Part shown: piece after piece, positions 46,270 to 55,339 of the stretch
Layout of the letters: the number at the start of each line of letters is the position of its first letter
Position numbering within the stretch: the first letter of the stretch is position 1
Assembly (NCBI RefSeq): GCF_030053155.1
Contig: NZ_CP125642.1
Span: 372,001 to 436,000, forward strand
Length of the DNA stretch: 64,000 bases
From: Rhizobium sp. BT03
Lineage (GTDB): Bacteria; Pseudomonadota; Alphaproteobacteria; Rhizobiales; Rhizobiaceae
Direction of reading: 5' to 3'
Translations under genes and position numbers: made by a program
The notes under the pieces: generated by a model
Database searches by the model: none
What the model was told of the DNA's origin: nothing
The model's input: the letters and a program-made list of their open reading frames with translations, nothing else

Positions 46270-48179
46270 TAAAGGAATGTCTTTCGATCTCTCGCCTTGA
46301 ACGCCGTCATACTAATGGAAATGTCGAAGAGCTGATATTCCATAAAGGCGTGAATCTGCTGGTCGGGCGACCAAACACCGGTAAAACAAAATGGCTGCAA
46401 ACACTTGATTTTCTTCTCGGCGATCCAGGTGAAAATCCATTTGAAGGCGCTGAAGAGGCGGGCCTAGCAGAAAAATACGATGCAGCGGGCGCTCAGCTCT
46501 TGCTTGGCGACGAGGAGGTCCGCATCGAACGCCGATGGCGGGAGCAAGGCGCCAAGACGAAAGTCTTTGTAAACGGCGAAGGAATGCCTGCTCGCGAATT
46601 TCAGCAATGGCTGATGCAGCGCCTTGAGATACCGCTCCTCAATTTTCCCAAAGGAAATCCGATGTCAGGCCAAACCTGGCCGGAGTTAAGTTTTCGCATG
46701 CTACTGCGCCATATCTATCGCCAACAACGGTTCTGGGGAGGACTCGCTGATCAGCAGCCAGACGGCGAGCAACATGCTTGTTTGCTGCAGTTTTTGGGAC
46801 TCGCTGAGCGGATATATACTCCTGAATACGGCCGGTTGATCGGGCTGAAATTAGAGATCGAACGACTGAAGGCCCGACGGGAGCAGTATGGTCACACGCT
46901 TGATGACCTTGCGCAGGAGGTGCTTGCTCAGGCTGGTGTCACTGTGAGTGTCACACCGACGACGATTAAAGTGGCACAGGACGGCCTAGCTGCGGAGACG
47001 CAACTATTGCGTGAACGTCGCAACAAGATTCTCTCAGAGGGTGGAGAAAGCGCAGTCGGGGAAAAAGAGCGCGGGCACATTGCCGAGCTGAGTGAAAAAC
47101 GCGCCGAAATGTTGGCGCGCCTAGAGGTAGGGCGACGAAAACTCAGCGCCATTTCCGAGCGCATTGAAGAGCTGCGCCGATACCGTATCGATCTATCCGA
47201 TGAGCTCGATCGCATCGTTCGTGCAGAAGACGCGGGTGAAGTCCTGGCAGACTTGCGAATTACACATTGCCCAGCATGCGATCAGTCAATTTCGAAGAAA
47301 TCAGGCGATCCCTATCATTGTTTTTTATGCCACCAGAACCTTCCAGACGAGCCGGTAATTGAGGAACTTGGTTCTGTGCGCCTACAATTTGAAAGGGACC
47401 GGTTGTCGGGTGAGTTGAAGGAGGCAGATGAACTGCTGGATGTGCTCCGCCGGGAGTACCAAATGCTCGCGAAGGAAACGGCGGCCATTGACGACAGTTT
47501 TCGCTCAATAGAAAACGAACTCGTCCCCGCACGGCAAGCTGTTGCAGCATTTGTGCAGGAGGAGATTAGTGCGGTCGACGTTGCGCTGGGGCAAGCAAGC
47601 GAGCGTGAGCGGCAGATCCGGAGAATCGCGAGCGCGCATGAGCTCGGTAAAGATCTCACCAGGCAAATAGCAGAAAAAGAATCGCTCATTGAACCTCTAC
47701 AGTCAAAGCACGATGAACTCGCGCGGGCTACTGACTTTGAGGCCGCGGCGGCCCTACTTGAAGACGGCATGAATGCGTACCTCAATGCAATCAACGCACT
47801 TCGGCCGGGGGTGTGGCGCCATAGTCCGGTCAACATCAATCTGTCTCGATCAAGTTTTACGGTCAGAGTGGGAGCCCGCCGTTGGAGTGTTGCACTCGGA
47901 GGCACCGATACCCTTTATTTTTTGATGGCGTATCACTATGGGCTGCTATCTCTAAGCAGCAAGCTCGGCTGTCACTACCCTGGTTTAGCGGTCATCGATG
48001 TACCTGGGGAATTTTCTGGGGAAGCGGTCGAGGATAAGGAGAACTTCATAGTCCAACCGTTCATCGCACTCCTGAATCAAGATGAATATGCCGACTGCCA
48101 ACTAATTATGACAGGAGCATCATTCTCCGGTTTGGACGGAGCGCATTTTCAAAAGTTGACACATGTCCATGTTGCGTAA
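46266..48179 (+). CDS. SMC/RecN-like ABC ATPase with zinc ribbon (ABC-three-component system)
   Basis: 637 residues. Walker A GRPNTGKT is at residues 34-41. Two coiled-coil arms (about 190-330 and 370-500) flank a zinc ribbon with CPAC at 335-338 and CFLC at 352-355. The signature is a variant, LGGTD (544-548), and Walker B reads LAVIDVPGEF with Asp578. Unlike Rad50, whose hook has one CxxC per chain, this protein has both pairs and can bind zinc alone. The N-terminal P-loop and the C-terminal signature/Walker B halves must fold together. It probably detects a nucleic-acid structure and controls the DUF4297 nuclease. Last gene of its operon. Confidence 0.8.
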   Translation: MIKECLSISRLERRHTNGNVEELIFHKGVNLLVGRPNTGKTKWLQTLDFLLGDPGENPFEGAEEAGLAEKYDAAGAQLLLGDEEVRIERRWREQGAKTKVFVNGEGMPAREFQQWLMQRLEIPLLNFPKGNPMSGQTWPELSFRMLLRHIYRQQRFWGGLADQQPDGEQHACLLQFLGLAERIYTPEYGRLIGLKLEIERLKARREQYGHTLDDLAQEVLAQAGVTVSVTPTTIKVAQDGLAAETQLLRERRNKILSEGGESAVGEKERGHIAELSEKRAEMLARLEVGRRKLSAISERIEELRRYRIDLSDELDRIVRAEDAGEVLADLRITHCPACDQSISKKSGDPYHCFLCHQNLPDEPVIEELGSVRLQFERDRLSGELKEADELLDVLRREYQMLAKETAAIDDSFRSIENELVPARQAVAAFVQEEISAVDVALGQASERERQIRRIASAHELGKDLTRQIAEKESLIEPLQSKHDELARATDFEAAAALLEDGMNAYLNAINALRPGVWRHSPVNINLSRSSFTVRVGARRWSVALGGTDTLYFLMAYHYGLLSLSSKLGCHYPGLAVIDVPGEFSGEAVEDKENFIVQPFIALLNQDEYADCQLIMTGASFSGLDGAHFQKLTHVHVA

Positions 48180-48321
48180 TCTGGGAATTTTTGCCTCACC
48201 GGAGCGTTCGCTGATCCTCTGGTTGAAAGAGGTGCCCAGACCGCATTGAAAAATAATTCGTCCTGTCTTCCCATTTTGCCGTCCATCCCCGCAAAGTAGT
48301 GGAAAGGGTGCAGCAGGTTTC

Positions 48322-48852
48322 ATGGCAGACGAGGTCGAACATCTTTCATTGGTGGAAGTAGGGCGGTTGCTCAGCCGTCAGCGGCAAGCTGACTTACTGA
48401 GATTGGCTGCTCTTGCCGAGACGTGGGCCCGTGCCGCGCCTCGTCGCGAAGCGTCCGACTTGCTCAACGAGGCACTCGCTCGAATTCTTTCTGGTGACAG
48501 GCCGTGGCCCGCCAATGTTTCGCTTCACGCCTTCCTCTCCCAGGTGATGCGAAGCATTGCAAGTCAATGGCGGCACGAAGATATGCGCGAACCGCTTGCC
48601 GCCGATCAGGATAGCCAGCTTAGTGATAGCACCATTGAAGACGGCTTCGAGTTTGTTGACCTCGTCCAGCGCATGCGCGCAACACTCCTTGCTGATTATC
48701 TGGCGCTTGGCATTTTCGATCACATCATGGCCCAGACAAGCCGAAAGCAAGCATGTGATCTACTTGGCCTCGATACCACCGGCTACGATACAGCGCGCCG
48801 CCGCATGACCCGAGTTCTCAGGCGCCAATTCAAACCAGGATGGATCAAATGA
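48322..48852 (+). CDS. Sigma-70-region-like protein at the head of the SNF2/sacsin module
   Basis: 176 residues. DLLNEALARILSGDRPWPANVSLHAFLSQVMRSIASQWR (about residues 45-85) matches the region-2 core helices of ECF-type sigma factors, and the end (SRKQACDLLGLDTTGYDTARRRMTRVLRR) looks like a region-4 HTH. Its stop overlaps the helicase start as ATGA. It may be a true sigma factor for its own operon or a DNA-binding subunit derived from one. A sigma-like protein as part of a helicase/GHKL module is unusual. GCAGG is the only weak ribosome-binding site. Confidence 0.7.
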   Translation: MADEVEHLSLVEVGRLLSRQRQADLLRLAALAETWARAAPRREASDLLNEALARILSGDRPWPANVSLHAFLSQVMRSIASQWRHEDMREPLAADQDSQLSDSTIEDGFEFVDLVQRMRATLLADYLALGIFDHIMAQTSRKQACDLLGLDTTGYDTARRRMTRVLRRQFKPGWIK

Positions 48853-51800
48853 CGAACGGCCCCGACACCGATCAGATCCTCGCGCTGATTGCGGAGAGCA
48901 TCCTCGAAGCAAGCGACCAAGAAATAATCGAAGCCGCTCGCTCGCACGGCGTTGATGTAGGCGCACTGGAGAGGAAGGTGCGAGAAATCATCGCGATCCG
49001 CGTCGCAGCGATTCAGCCAACACGATCGCTGCAAATCGGGGAGACTGTAGCGTTGCGATCCGATCCAACACGGATCGGCGTCATTACCGGCATTACGCCT
49101 AGCAATCGGGAAACACGGCTCAATGTGTTCATCGATGGGCGTCTTGAGACGCTCTATCTGAGCCAGGTTGTACGCGCCGACCTCACGCCGGGTGCCGTCC
49201 GTGCGACTCTGAGTGAGTTTCACGCGCGTCTCACGGCCCTCCAGTTGGCCGAGCCGAGCATTGCGAACTTATACTCATTGCAGGCAGGCCGCATCGATTT
49301 CATCCCCTACCAGTTTCGGCCGGTGCTGAAATTCATCCGTGCCGATCGTCCGAGATTGCTGGTCGCTGATGAAGTCGGCGTGGGCAAGACAATCGAAGCT
49401 GGCCTCTTGCTCCGGGAGCTGCAGGCACGACGGCCGCTACGTTCAGTGCTTGTCGTCTGCTCAAAGGCACTCGTGGCGGAAGAGAAGTGGCATCGAGAGA
49501 TGCGACGATTTGATGAGGAATTCGTGACGGTCGGTAGCGACGAACTCCGATATTGCCTTGATCAGAGCGATCTCGAAGGCGAGTGGCCGGATCGTTATTC
49601 GCGCGCCATCTTGCCCTTCTCGCTTGTCAATGAAAAGTTACTGCAAGGCTACCCCTCGCGGGGCGGCGGCCGCGGCCCCGGCCTCAGCACACTCGACACG
49701 CCGCCACGATTCGACCTGCTAATAGTGGATGAGGCCCATAACGCCCGCAACACGGACACGAGCTTGCATCAGGGCCTTCGCATCCTCGCCGACAATGCCG
49801 AGGCTGTCGTATTGATCACCGCCACTCCCGTTCAGCTGGGGACAGGAGACCTGTTCTCGCTGCTCAACCTGTTGAGACCCGATCTCGTCATCGACCGCCC
49901 AACATTCGAGCGGATGGCCCAGCCGAACGAAGCCATCAACGCAGCAATCGCGACAATCCGCGGCGCAGCTCCCGGATGGCAGGATGCTGCGATCGTACAG
50001 CTTAATGAAGCCGCGAGCACCGACTGGGGCCGGGTTATGCTTGCGCCGTCGCCAGAATATCGCAATCTTGTCGCGGCGACACGTGGTGCCTCAAGCGATG
50101 ATGACCGCGTCCGTCTCATCAGGCCAGCGGAGGCGCTTCACAGCTTCGCATCGATGATCAGCCGCACGCGGCGGCGCGATATCGGCAACTTCACTAGTCG
50201 AAAAGCGCGCACTGTCGAAGTGCCTTTCACGCCCGAGCAGCAGGCCGTTCATGACGATCTACTCGCCCTTCAGCGCGCCATCTATCTGCGAACGCACGGC
50301 GCAGGCCCGCTTGGCTTCCTGATGACAACAATACGTCGGCAGGCTGCAAGTTCGTTGCACGGGCTAGTCCCTTTCCTCGAAGATATCTTAACGCGACGTC
50401 TTAGCGACCTGGAACTCGTCGAGATGGAAGAGGAAGCGCTCGATCATGGTGAGGGCGAAATCGACGCTATCCGCGAGGAGATTGCGGCGATCGTCGAACG
50501 CGCACGCGGGTTGCCGCGCGATGATCCTAAACTGGCGGCGCTCATTGACATCGTCACTCAGAAAGGCGGCATGGCCAACCGCCGTTTGCTTGTTTTCAGT
50601 TCATTCCGACATACGCTGTTCTATCTGGACAAAGCGTTGCGCGCGTGTGGAGTGCGCGTGGGGCTTATTCATGGTGGGATAGTCGACGACGACCGTCGTG
50701 CTCTACGCAAGGCCTTCGCCCTTCCGCCGGAGCATCCCGACGCTGTCGACATTCTTCTTTCGTCCGAAGTTGGTTCGGAGGGGCTCGACTTTCAGTTTTG
50801 CGATGCGCTCGTAAACTTCGATATCCCTTGGAACCCGATGCGCATCGAGCAGCGTATCGGTCGCATCGATCGCTACGGCCAGACTAGCCAGACGGTGGCG
50901 ATCTATAATTTTGTGACCCCGGGTACCGTTGACTTCGACATCTTCCAACGCTGTTTGCTGCGTATTGGCGTTTTCGAACGTGCAATCGGCGGCAGCGAGG
51001 CGATCCTGGGCGAAATCGCCGGTCGACTTCAGGCAGTGGCCGATGACTTTCTGTTGACTGATGTTGAGCGCCAGGCCCGCCTGCAGCAACTCGCCGACAA
51101 TGAGATCCGCCAAATCATTGAGGCAGACGCACTTGAGGAGCGCGAGGCCGAACTGTTCGGCGTACGTATCGAGCGCACGCGCATGAATGATGAGATCGCC
51201 GAGGCCTCAAGCCGCTGGTTGGAGCCGGTCGCGATTGAACGGCTGGTCGGCCTCCACCTAGAGCGCGAGCTGGACGTTGGCCGCAACCCGATCAGTGGAC
51301 AGGGTCCCGTGAAAAGTCTCCGCCTCGCAGCGGACGCCCGCCGACGCCTTGTCCCACCACGAGCGCGTGGTACCCGACTTAGCCTTGCGGATCGGGAGTG
51401 GGAAACATGGCTGCGCGGTGACCAACAAACGCTTGCTTTAACCTTCGATCGCGAAGCTGCCAACGAGGACCGTTCGCTAGCTTTCATCACGCCCGTACAC
51501 CCTCTCACTCAGGCAGCCGCGCGGTCATTCGCCGGCGACGAGGAAGTGGTGGTGACGCTACGCGTGAAAGACCCGACACTTCCTCTCGGGGATCACGCCT
51601 TTGCAATCTACCAATGGCAGATGCGCGGACTTCGCGAGGATGCGATGCTTGTGCCCGTTGTCGAGGATTCGACTGTCGGCGCTGCGTTTATGGATGTGTT
51701 CGCGACAGCGATTGATGCTTCCGACGTGGCACCCCCCGATAGTGCTACGATCGAAGGGCTCGAAAGCTGGCATCATGAGCTTTGGACCCGACGGCGTGCC

Positions 51801-52058
51801 GCACACGTTGCCGAGGCGGGCGAGATCGCGCGATTTCGGCGCGACAGCTTGGCGGCCAGCCATAGAGCCCGTGTCGCAATTTTAGAGGAACAACTCGCGG
51901 CCGCGTCCGAAGATCGCATCCGACGGATGCGCGCCGGCCAGCTCGCCCGCGCCAACGCAGACCATCAGGAGGCACTTGAGGGCCTCATGGCCGCGGAGCG
52001 GCGTGCCGATATCCTTCCCCGCCGCGTCGCCTCGGGCACGCTCAGAGTGGAGCATTGA
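48849..52058 (+). CDS. SNF2-family helicase of a three-gene accessory module
   Basis: 1069 residues, SWI2/SNF2 type, RapA-like. Motif I is ADEVGVGKTIEAG with Lys180, motif II VDEAHNAR (Asp294-Glu295), motif III LITATPVQ; the second RecA lobe has SSEVGSEGLDFQFCDALVNFD and RIEQRIGRIDRYGQ. The N-terminal 130 residues hold an SH3-like segment (IGETVALRSDPTRIGVITGI), and the C-terminal 350 are helical with a coiled coil. I prefer the ATG at 48849 (ATGA overlap) to that at 48840. It likely translocates on double-stranded DNA. It lacks the neighbours of DISARM (drmA, B, C, methyltransferase), so it is not that system. Confidence 0.85.
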   Translation: MTNGPDTDQILALIAESILEASDQEIIEAARSHGVDVGALERKVREIIAIRVAAIQPTRSLQIGETVALRSDPTRIGVITGITPSNRETRLNVFIDGRLETLYLSQVVRADLTPGAVRATLSEFHARLTALQLAEPSIANLYSLQAGRIDFIPYQFRPVLKFIRADRPRLLVADEVGVGKTIEAGLLLRELQARRPLRSVLVVCSKALVAEEKWHREMRRFDEEFVTVGSDELRYCLDQSDLEGEWPDRYSRAILPFSLVNEKLLQGYPSRGGGRGPGLSTLDTPPRFDLLIVDEAHNARNTDTSLHQGLRILADNAEAVVLITATPVQLGTGDLFSLLNLLRPDLVIDRPTFERMAQPNEAINAAIATIRGAAPGWQDAAIVQLNEAASTDWGRVMLAPSPEYRNLVAATRGASSDDDRVRLIRPAEALHSFASMISRTRRRDIGNFTSRKARTVEVPFTPEQQAVHDDLLALQRAIYLRTHGAGPLGFLMTTIRRQAASSLHGLVPFLEDILTRRLSDLELVEMEEEALDHGEGEIDAIREEIAAIVERARGLPRDDPKLAALIDIVTQKGGMANRRLLVFSSFRHTLFYLDKALRACGVRVGLIHGGIVDDDRRALRKAFALPPEHPDAVDILLSSEVGSEGLDFQFCDALVNFDIPWNPMRIEQRIGRIDRYGQTSQTVAIYNFVTPGTVDFDIFQRCLLRIGVFERAIGGSEAILGEIAGRLQAVADDFLLTDVERQARLQQLADNEIRQIIEADALEEREAELFGVRIERTRMNDEIAEASSRWLEPVAIERLVGLHLERELDVGRNPISGQGPVKSLRLAADARRRLVPPRARGTRLSLADREWETWLRGDQQTLALTFDREAANEDRSLAFITPVHPLTQAAARSFAGDEEVVVTLRVKDPTLPLGDHAFAIYQWQMRGLREDAMLVPVVEDSTVGAAFMDVFATAIDASDVAPPDSATIEGLESWHHELWTRRRAAHVAEAGEIARFRRDSLAASHRARVAILEEQLAAASEDRIRRMRAGQLARANADHQEALEGLMAAERRADILPRRVASGTLRVEH

Positions 52059-52059
52059 C

Positions 52060-55000
52060 ATGGGAACCTCATTTCACGGTTGGCTTAACGATCTGCGCGC
52101 GAGGCGCGAACGGTGGGTGGCGGCGAACCACGAGAACAACTTCGATCGCGGCATCTGGAACGCGACTGTCGACAAATATGCCGACCCCAGCCATTTCATC
52201 TTCGAACTGCTACAGAATGCTGAGGATGCCGGAGCGAGTTGGGTCCGGTTCGTGCTAGAGCCGACCCGTATAGTGTTTGAGCACGATGGTAGGCCTTTCG
52301 ACCGCGACGATATCGAGGGAATCACCGGTATCGGGAATACGACAAAGCTGGATGATGGGCACAAGATCGGTTGTTTTGGCATCGGATTCAAGTCGGTATA
52401 CGTCGTGACCGAGCGCCCTGAGATCCACTCATTTATCGAAGATGAGCCATTGGCCTTTGCGATTGAGAATCTCGTAGTTCCGCGGCTCGTTAAATCGGAT
52501 CATGCTGAGGCCAAAACGAAAATCGTCCTGCCGTTGCGCACCGATCGCGCCGAACTCGCGCTGACACGCGCTCGCGAGGGTCTTACAGCCTCAGGCGCCC
52601 GTTCTCTTCTATTCTTGCGGAATATCAAACGGCTCGAATGGACCGATGGAGCGCGTAAGGGGACTGCAGAGGTCACTGACTCCGATGGATCGGTACGTTC
52701 GATCCGCTCTCAAATGCCGGACGGGACCAATCAGCTCGATCGCTTCCTGATCCTAGCGCGCGCCGTCGAACACCGAGAGGGCCGCAAGCAATATGAAGTT
52801 AAGGCCGCGTTCCGAATCAACAGCGCCGGCGATTTGATCGCCGAGGAGGCTCCAACGCGACTTATGGTGTTTTTCGAGACCGAAGAAGTAACCGGCCTCC
52901 ATTTCGCCATTCATGGTCCGTTCCAGCTCACCGACAACCGCGGTAATATTAAACGCGAAGATAATTGGAATGCCGTACTGATCAATGAAATCGCTGGCAT
53001 GATTGCAGATGCGCTTCCTTCGTTACGTGACCGTGGGATGCTCAAGCGCGCCGCTCTCGGTCTCTTACCCAATGCTTCGGATGAACTGCCCACAACGTTC
53101 ACACCAATCCTCGCTGCGATTGTCGCCAAGTTCGCTGGCGAGGAGCTAATCCCCGTCCATGGCGGCGGCTTTGCGACGACAATGAATGGCATTCGAGGGC
53201 CGGCCGACCTTCGGGATCTCTTAGGGGAAGTTGGCCTAGCAGAATTTTGTCAAAAGCCGGATCGTCGCTGGGTTATCGCCGCGCCGAAGAACAGTCGCGT
53301 GGATGCATTCATTAACACGTTAAAATTATACGAATTCGGCTACTCGGAGTTCTTTTCATCGTTCCGGCATGTGCTGGGCGATCAGAGCCTCTTCGGCGAT
53401 AGAGACAAGCGTTGGCGTGAGCGGGGCCTTAAATGGTTCAACGCATTACCTGACGAGCAACTCCAACATTTCTATCTCGCATTGGAAGCCGCATGGAAGG
53501 CCCAAAAGCCCTCAGTCAACATCTCTGACCTGCAATTTGTCAGACTTGAGGATGGCCGTCGCCATTCCCCGCGACACGCGGTTTTCGCGCCAATCGATAG
53601 CGACCTAGACCCTGAAACCGAACAGGGTGAGCTGTATCTCGTCAAAAAGGCCTTGATCAGGCTCGGCCGCGGTCGAGGCAAGGATGTCGAGGAATTCCTG
53701 CGGCGAACGGGCGTTCGCGACCTTGATGAGCGGGCCTTTCTCACCGCAATAATTCGGACCAAATATAAGAGTGACGGACAGCAGCCCAATCGCGAGCAGC
53801 ATCTCCAGCATATGCGTCGTTTCCTTCGTTGGTGGAAGGAGACATCGGAGGTCAGCCTCTTCAACGGCGTACCGTTCCTTCGCGCTGGAGCGGACGCCAC
53901 TTACAAGGTTCCCGGCAACGTATACCTTGGACCGCCCTACCTCGAGTCGGGCTTGCAAAGCATCTATAATGACCAAATCGCGGGTCGGGATAAGGTAGCG
54001 CTGTGGGAGGGATATAAATCGCTCCCTCGGAAAGACTTTCTGGCGTTCCTGGAGAAATGTGGGGTCGAGAGCCGACTTGTAGTATGGTCGTCCTCTATTC
54101 CCTACAGCCATCCCAATTCAAGTGAACTTCGATACAACTGGGGAGCAGCTCGTTTTACTGGAACGGGTGTTAATACTGACTATCGCATCGATCAGCTTCC
54201 GGAGATGCTCGCACGGCAAGATCCAGCCATTTCAAGATTAGTATGGGATGCGGCGAACCGCGTCGGGGCATCAACGATGGTTGCCAGCTTCTCGCCTAAC
54301 CAGACCTACGCTGCGCGTAAGCGGCCTTCGTCGCTTGCGATCGGGCTGCGGGACGCTGCGTGGATCCCGACCAAAGACGGGCGCCTCCGTAAGCCGAATG
54401 AGATCACCCAGTCTGACCTAGCAAAGGGCTACACGGTCGGCGGAAACGAAGAATGGCTGCGAGCTATTGGTTTCGGAGAGCAGGATCGTCAACGTAATGA
54501 GCAAACCAGGGCACGCCGTCAGGCTGCAGAACTTATTGGTCTTCCGTCCGAACTTGTCGATCAGCTGGGCAATCTTTCCCCGGATGCCTTGGCAGCCTTC
54601 AGCGCAGAGATGATCCGAAATATTAACAGCCGATCGTACGAGCCGGTCGAGTTTCCGAACCGGGAAGCGGGCAATCCTGGGCGAAGGGCCGAACGGCTTG
54701 GAGTCCGCGCGCAAGCGGCGCCACATAAGACCTTTGAGGTCCGCGCGCGCAGCGTGCGCACTAACGACATGGAAAGCAGAAAGCTGGCGCGGACATATCT
54801 AGAAGACCATTACACGAATCCTGCCGGCGATATGGTATGCCAAGGATGTCACGGAAAAATGCCATTCTATCTTGCTGATGGCGCACCCTATTTCGAGGCG
54901 GTGGAGTGTCTTGACTCACTTGAGAGAGAGCACGCAGAGAACCATCTCGCGTTGTGTCCGATTTGTGCTGCAAAGTGGCGCCATGCTAACCCCATCAATG

Positions 55001-55185
55001 ATGGTGATTTGCGTGCGAGAATAGGCGCGGCAGCATTGCCGGAAATCATAGTTGAGCTCGCGGGTGAACCCTCTAAGATTCGGTTCACTCAAATGCATCT
55101 TGAAGACCTCCGTACAGTTGCGCGCATCGGCCTGCCGGGCTCCGTGCCGGCAACCGAAGCATCTCAGGCATTGTCCGGCAGTTGA
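52060..55185 (+). CDS. Sacsin-like GHKL ATPase with C-terminal zinc finger
   Basis: 1041 residues. The N-terminal Bergerat-fold ATPase has the N-box FIFELLQNAEDAGAS (Glu49, Asn53), the nucleotide loop VFEHDGRPF (Asp76) and the lid GCFGIGFKSVY, as in sacsin/Hsp90. A long central region of no clear similarity follows. Near the C-terminus two pairs, CQGC (927-930) and CPIC (966-969), bracket YFEAVECL and HAENHLALC, the frame of an HNH/treble-clef domain whose first His pair is replaced. It starts one base after the helicase stop. It is probably the regulatory or effector partner of the helicase, consuming ATP by conformational clamping; nuclease activity of the finger is doubtful. Confidence 0.8.
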   Translation: MGTSFHGWLNDLRARRERWVAANHENNFDRGIWNATVDKYADPSHFIFELLQNAEDAGASWVRFVLEPTRIVFEHDGRPFDRDDIEGITGIGNTTKLDDGHKIGCFGIGFKSVYVVTERPEIHSFIEDEPLAFAIENLVVPRLVKSDHAEAKTKIVLPLRTDRAELALTRAREGLTASGARSLLFLRNIKRLEWTDGARKGTAEVTDSDGSVRSIRSQMPDGTNQLDRFLILARAVEHREGRKQYEVKAAFRINSAGDLIAEEAPTRLMVFFETEEVTGLHFAIHGPFQLTDNRGNIKREDNWNAVLINEIAGMIADALPSLRDRGMLKRAALGLLPNASDELPTTFTPILAAIVAKFAGEELIPVHGGGFATTMNGIRGPADLRDLLGEVGLAEFCQKPDRRWVIAAPKNSRVDAFINTLKLYEFGYSEFFSSFRHVLGDQSLFGDRDKRWRERGLKWFNALPDEQLQHFYLALEAAWKAQKPSVNISDLQFVRLEDGRRHSPRHAVFAPIDSDLDPETEQGELYLVKKALIRLGRGRGKDVEEFLRRTGVRDLDERAFLTAIIRTKYKSDGQQPNREQHLQHMRRFLRWWKETSEVSLFNGVPFLRAGADATYKVPGNVYLGPPYLESGLQSIYNDQIAGRDKVALWEGYKSLPRKDFLAFLEKCGVESRLVVWSSSIPYSHPNSSELRYNWGAARFTGTGVNTDYRIDQLPEMLARQDPAISRLVWDAANRVGASTMVASFSPNQTYAARKRPSSLAIGLRDAAWIPTKDGRLRKPNEITQSDLAKGYTVGGNEEWLRAIGFGEQDRQRNEQTRARRQAAELIGLPSELVDQLGNLSPDALAAFSAEMIRNINSRSYEPVEFPNREAGNPGRRAERLGVRAQAAPHKTFEVRARSVRTNDMESRKLARTYLEDHYTNPAGDMVCQGCHGKMPFYLADGAPYFEAVECLDSLEREHAENHLALCPICAAKWRHANPINDGDLRARIGAAALPEIIVELAGEPSKIRFTQMHLEDLRTVARIGLPGSVPATEASQALSGS

Positions 55186-55339
55186 TTGGTGCGGGAACGG
55201 TTCACGGCTGAAGCATGTCGACCGCTGGGTGGAAGTCTAGGTCAAAGCGTTGTGAAACTGAACACCTCTGGCGCCTTGCAGCGGTTCAGGGCATCCTATG
55301 GCGGCTGAAAATTGTGTTATGGCAGTTGGAGGAATGCCG

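Noticed and set aside
48849..52058. DISARM system because of the SNF2 helicase
   Set aside because: No drmA, drmB, drmC or methyltransferase gene is present; the neighbours are a sigma-like protein and a sacsin-type ATPase.
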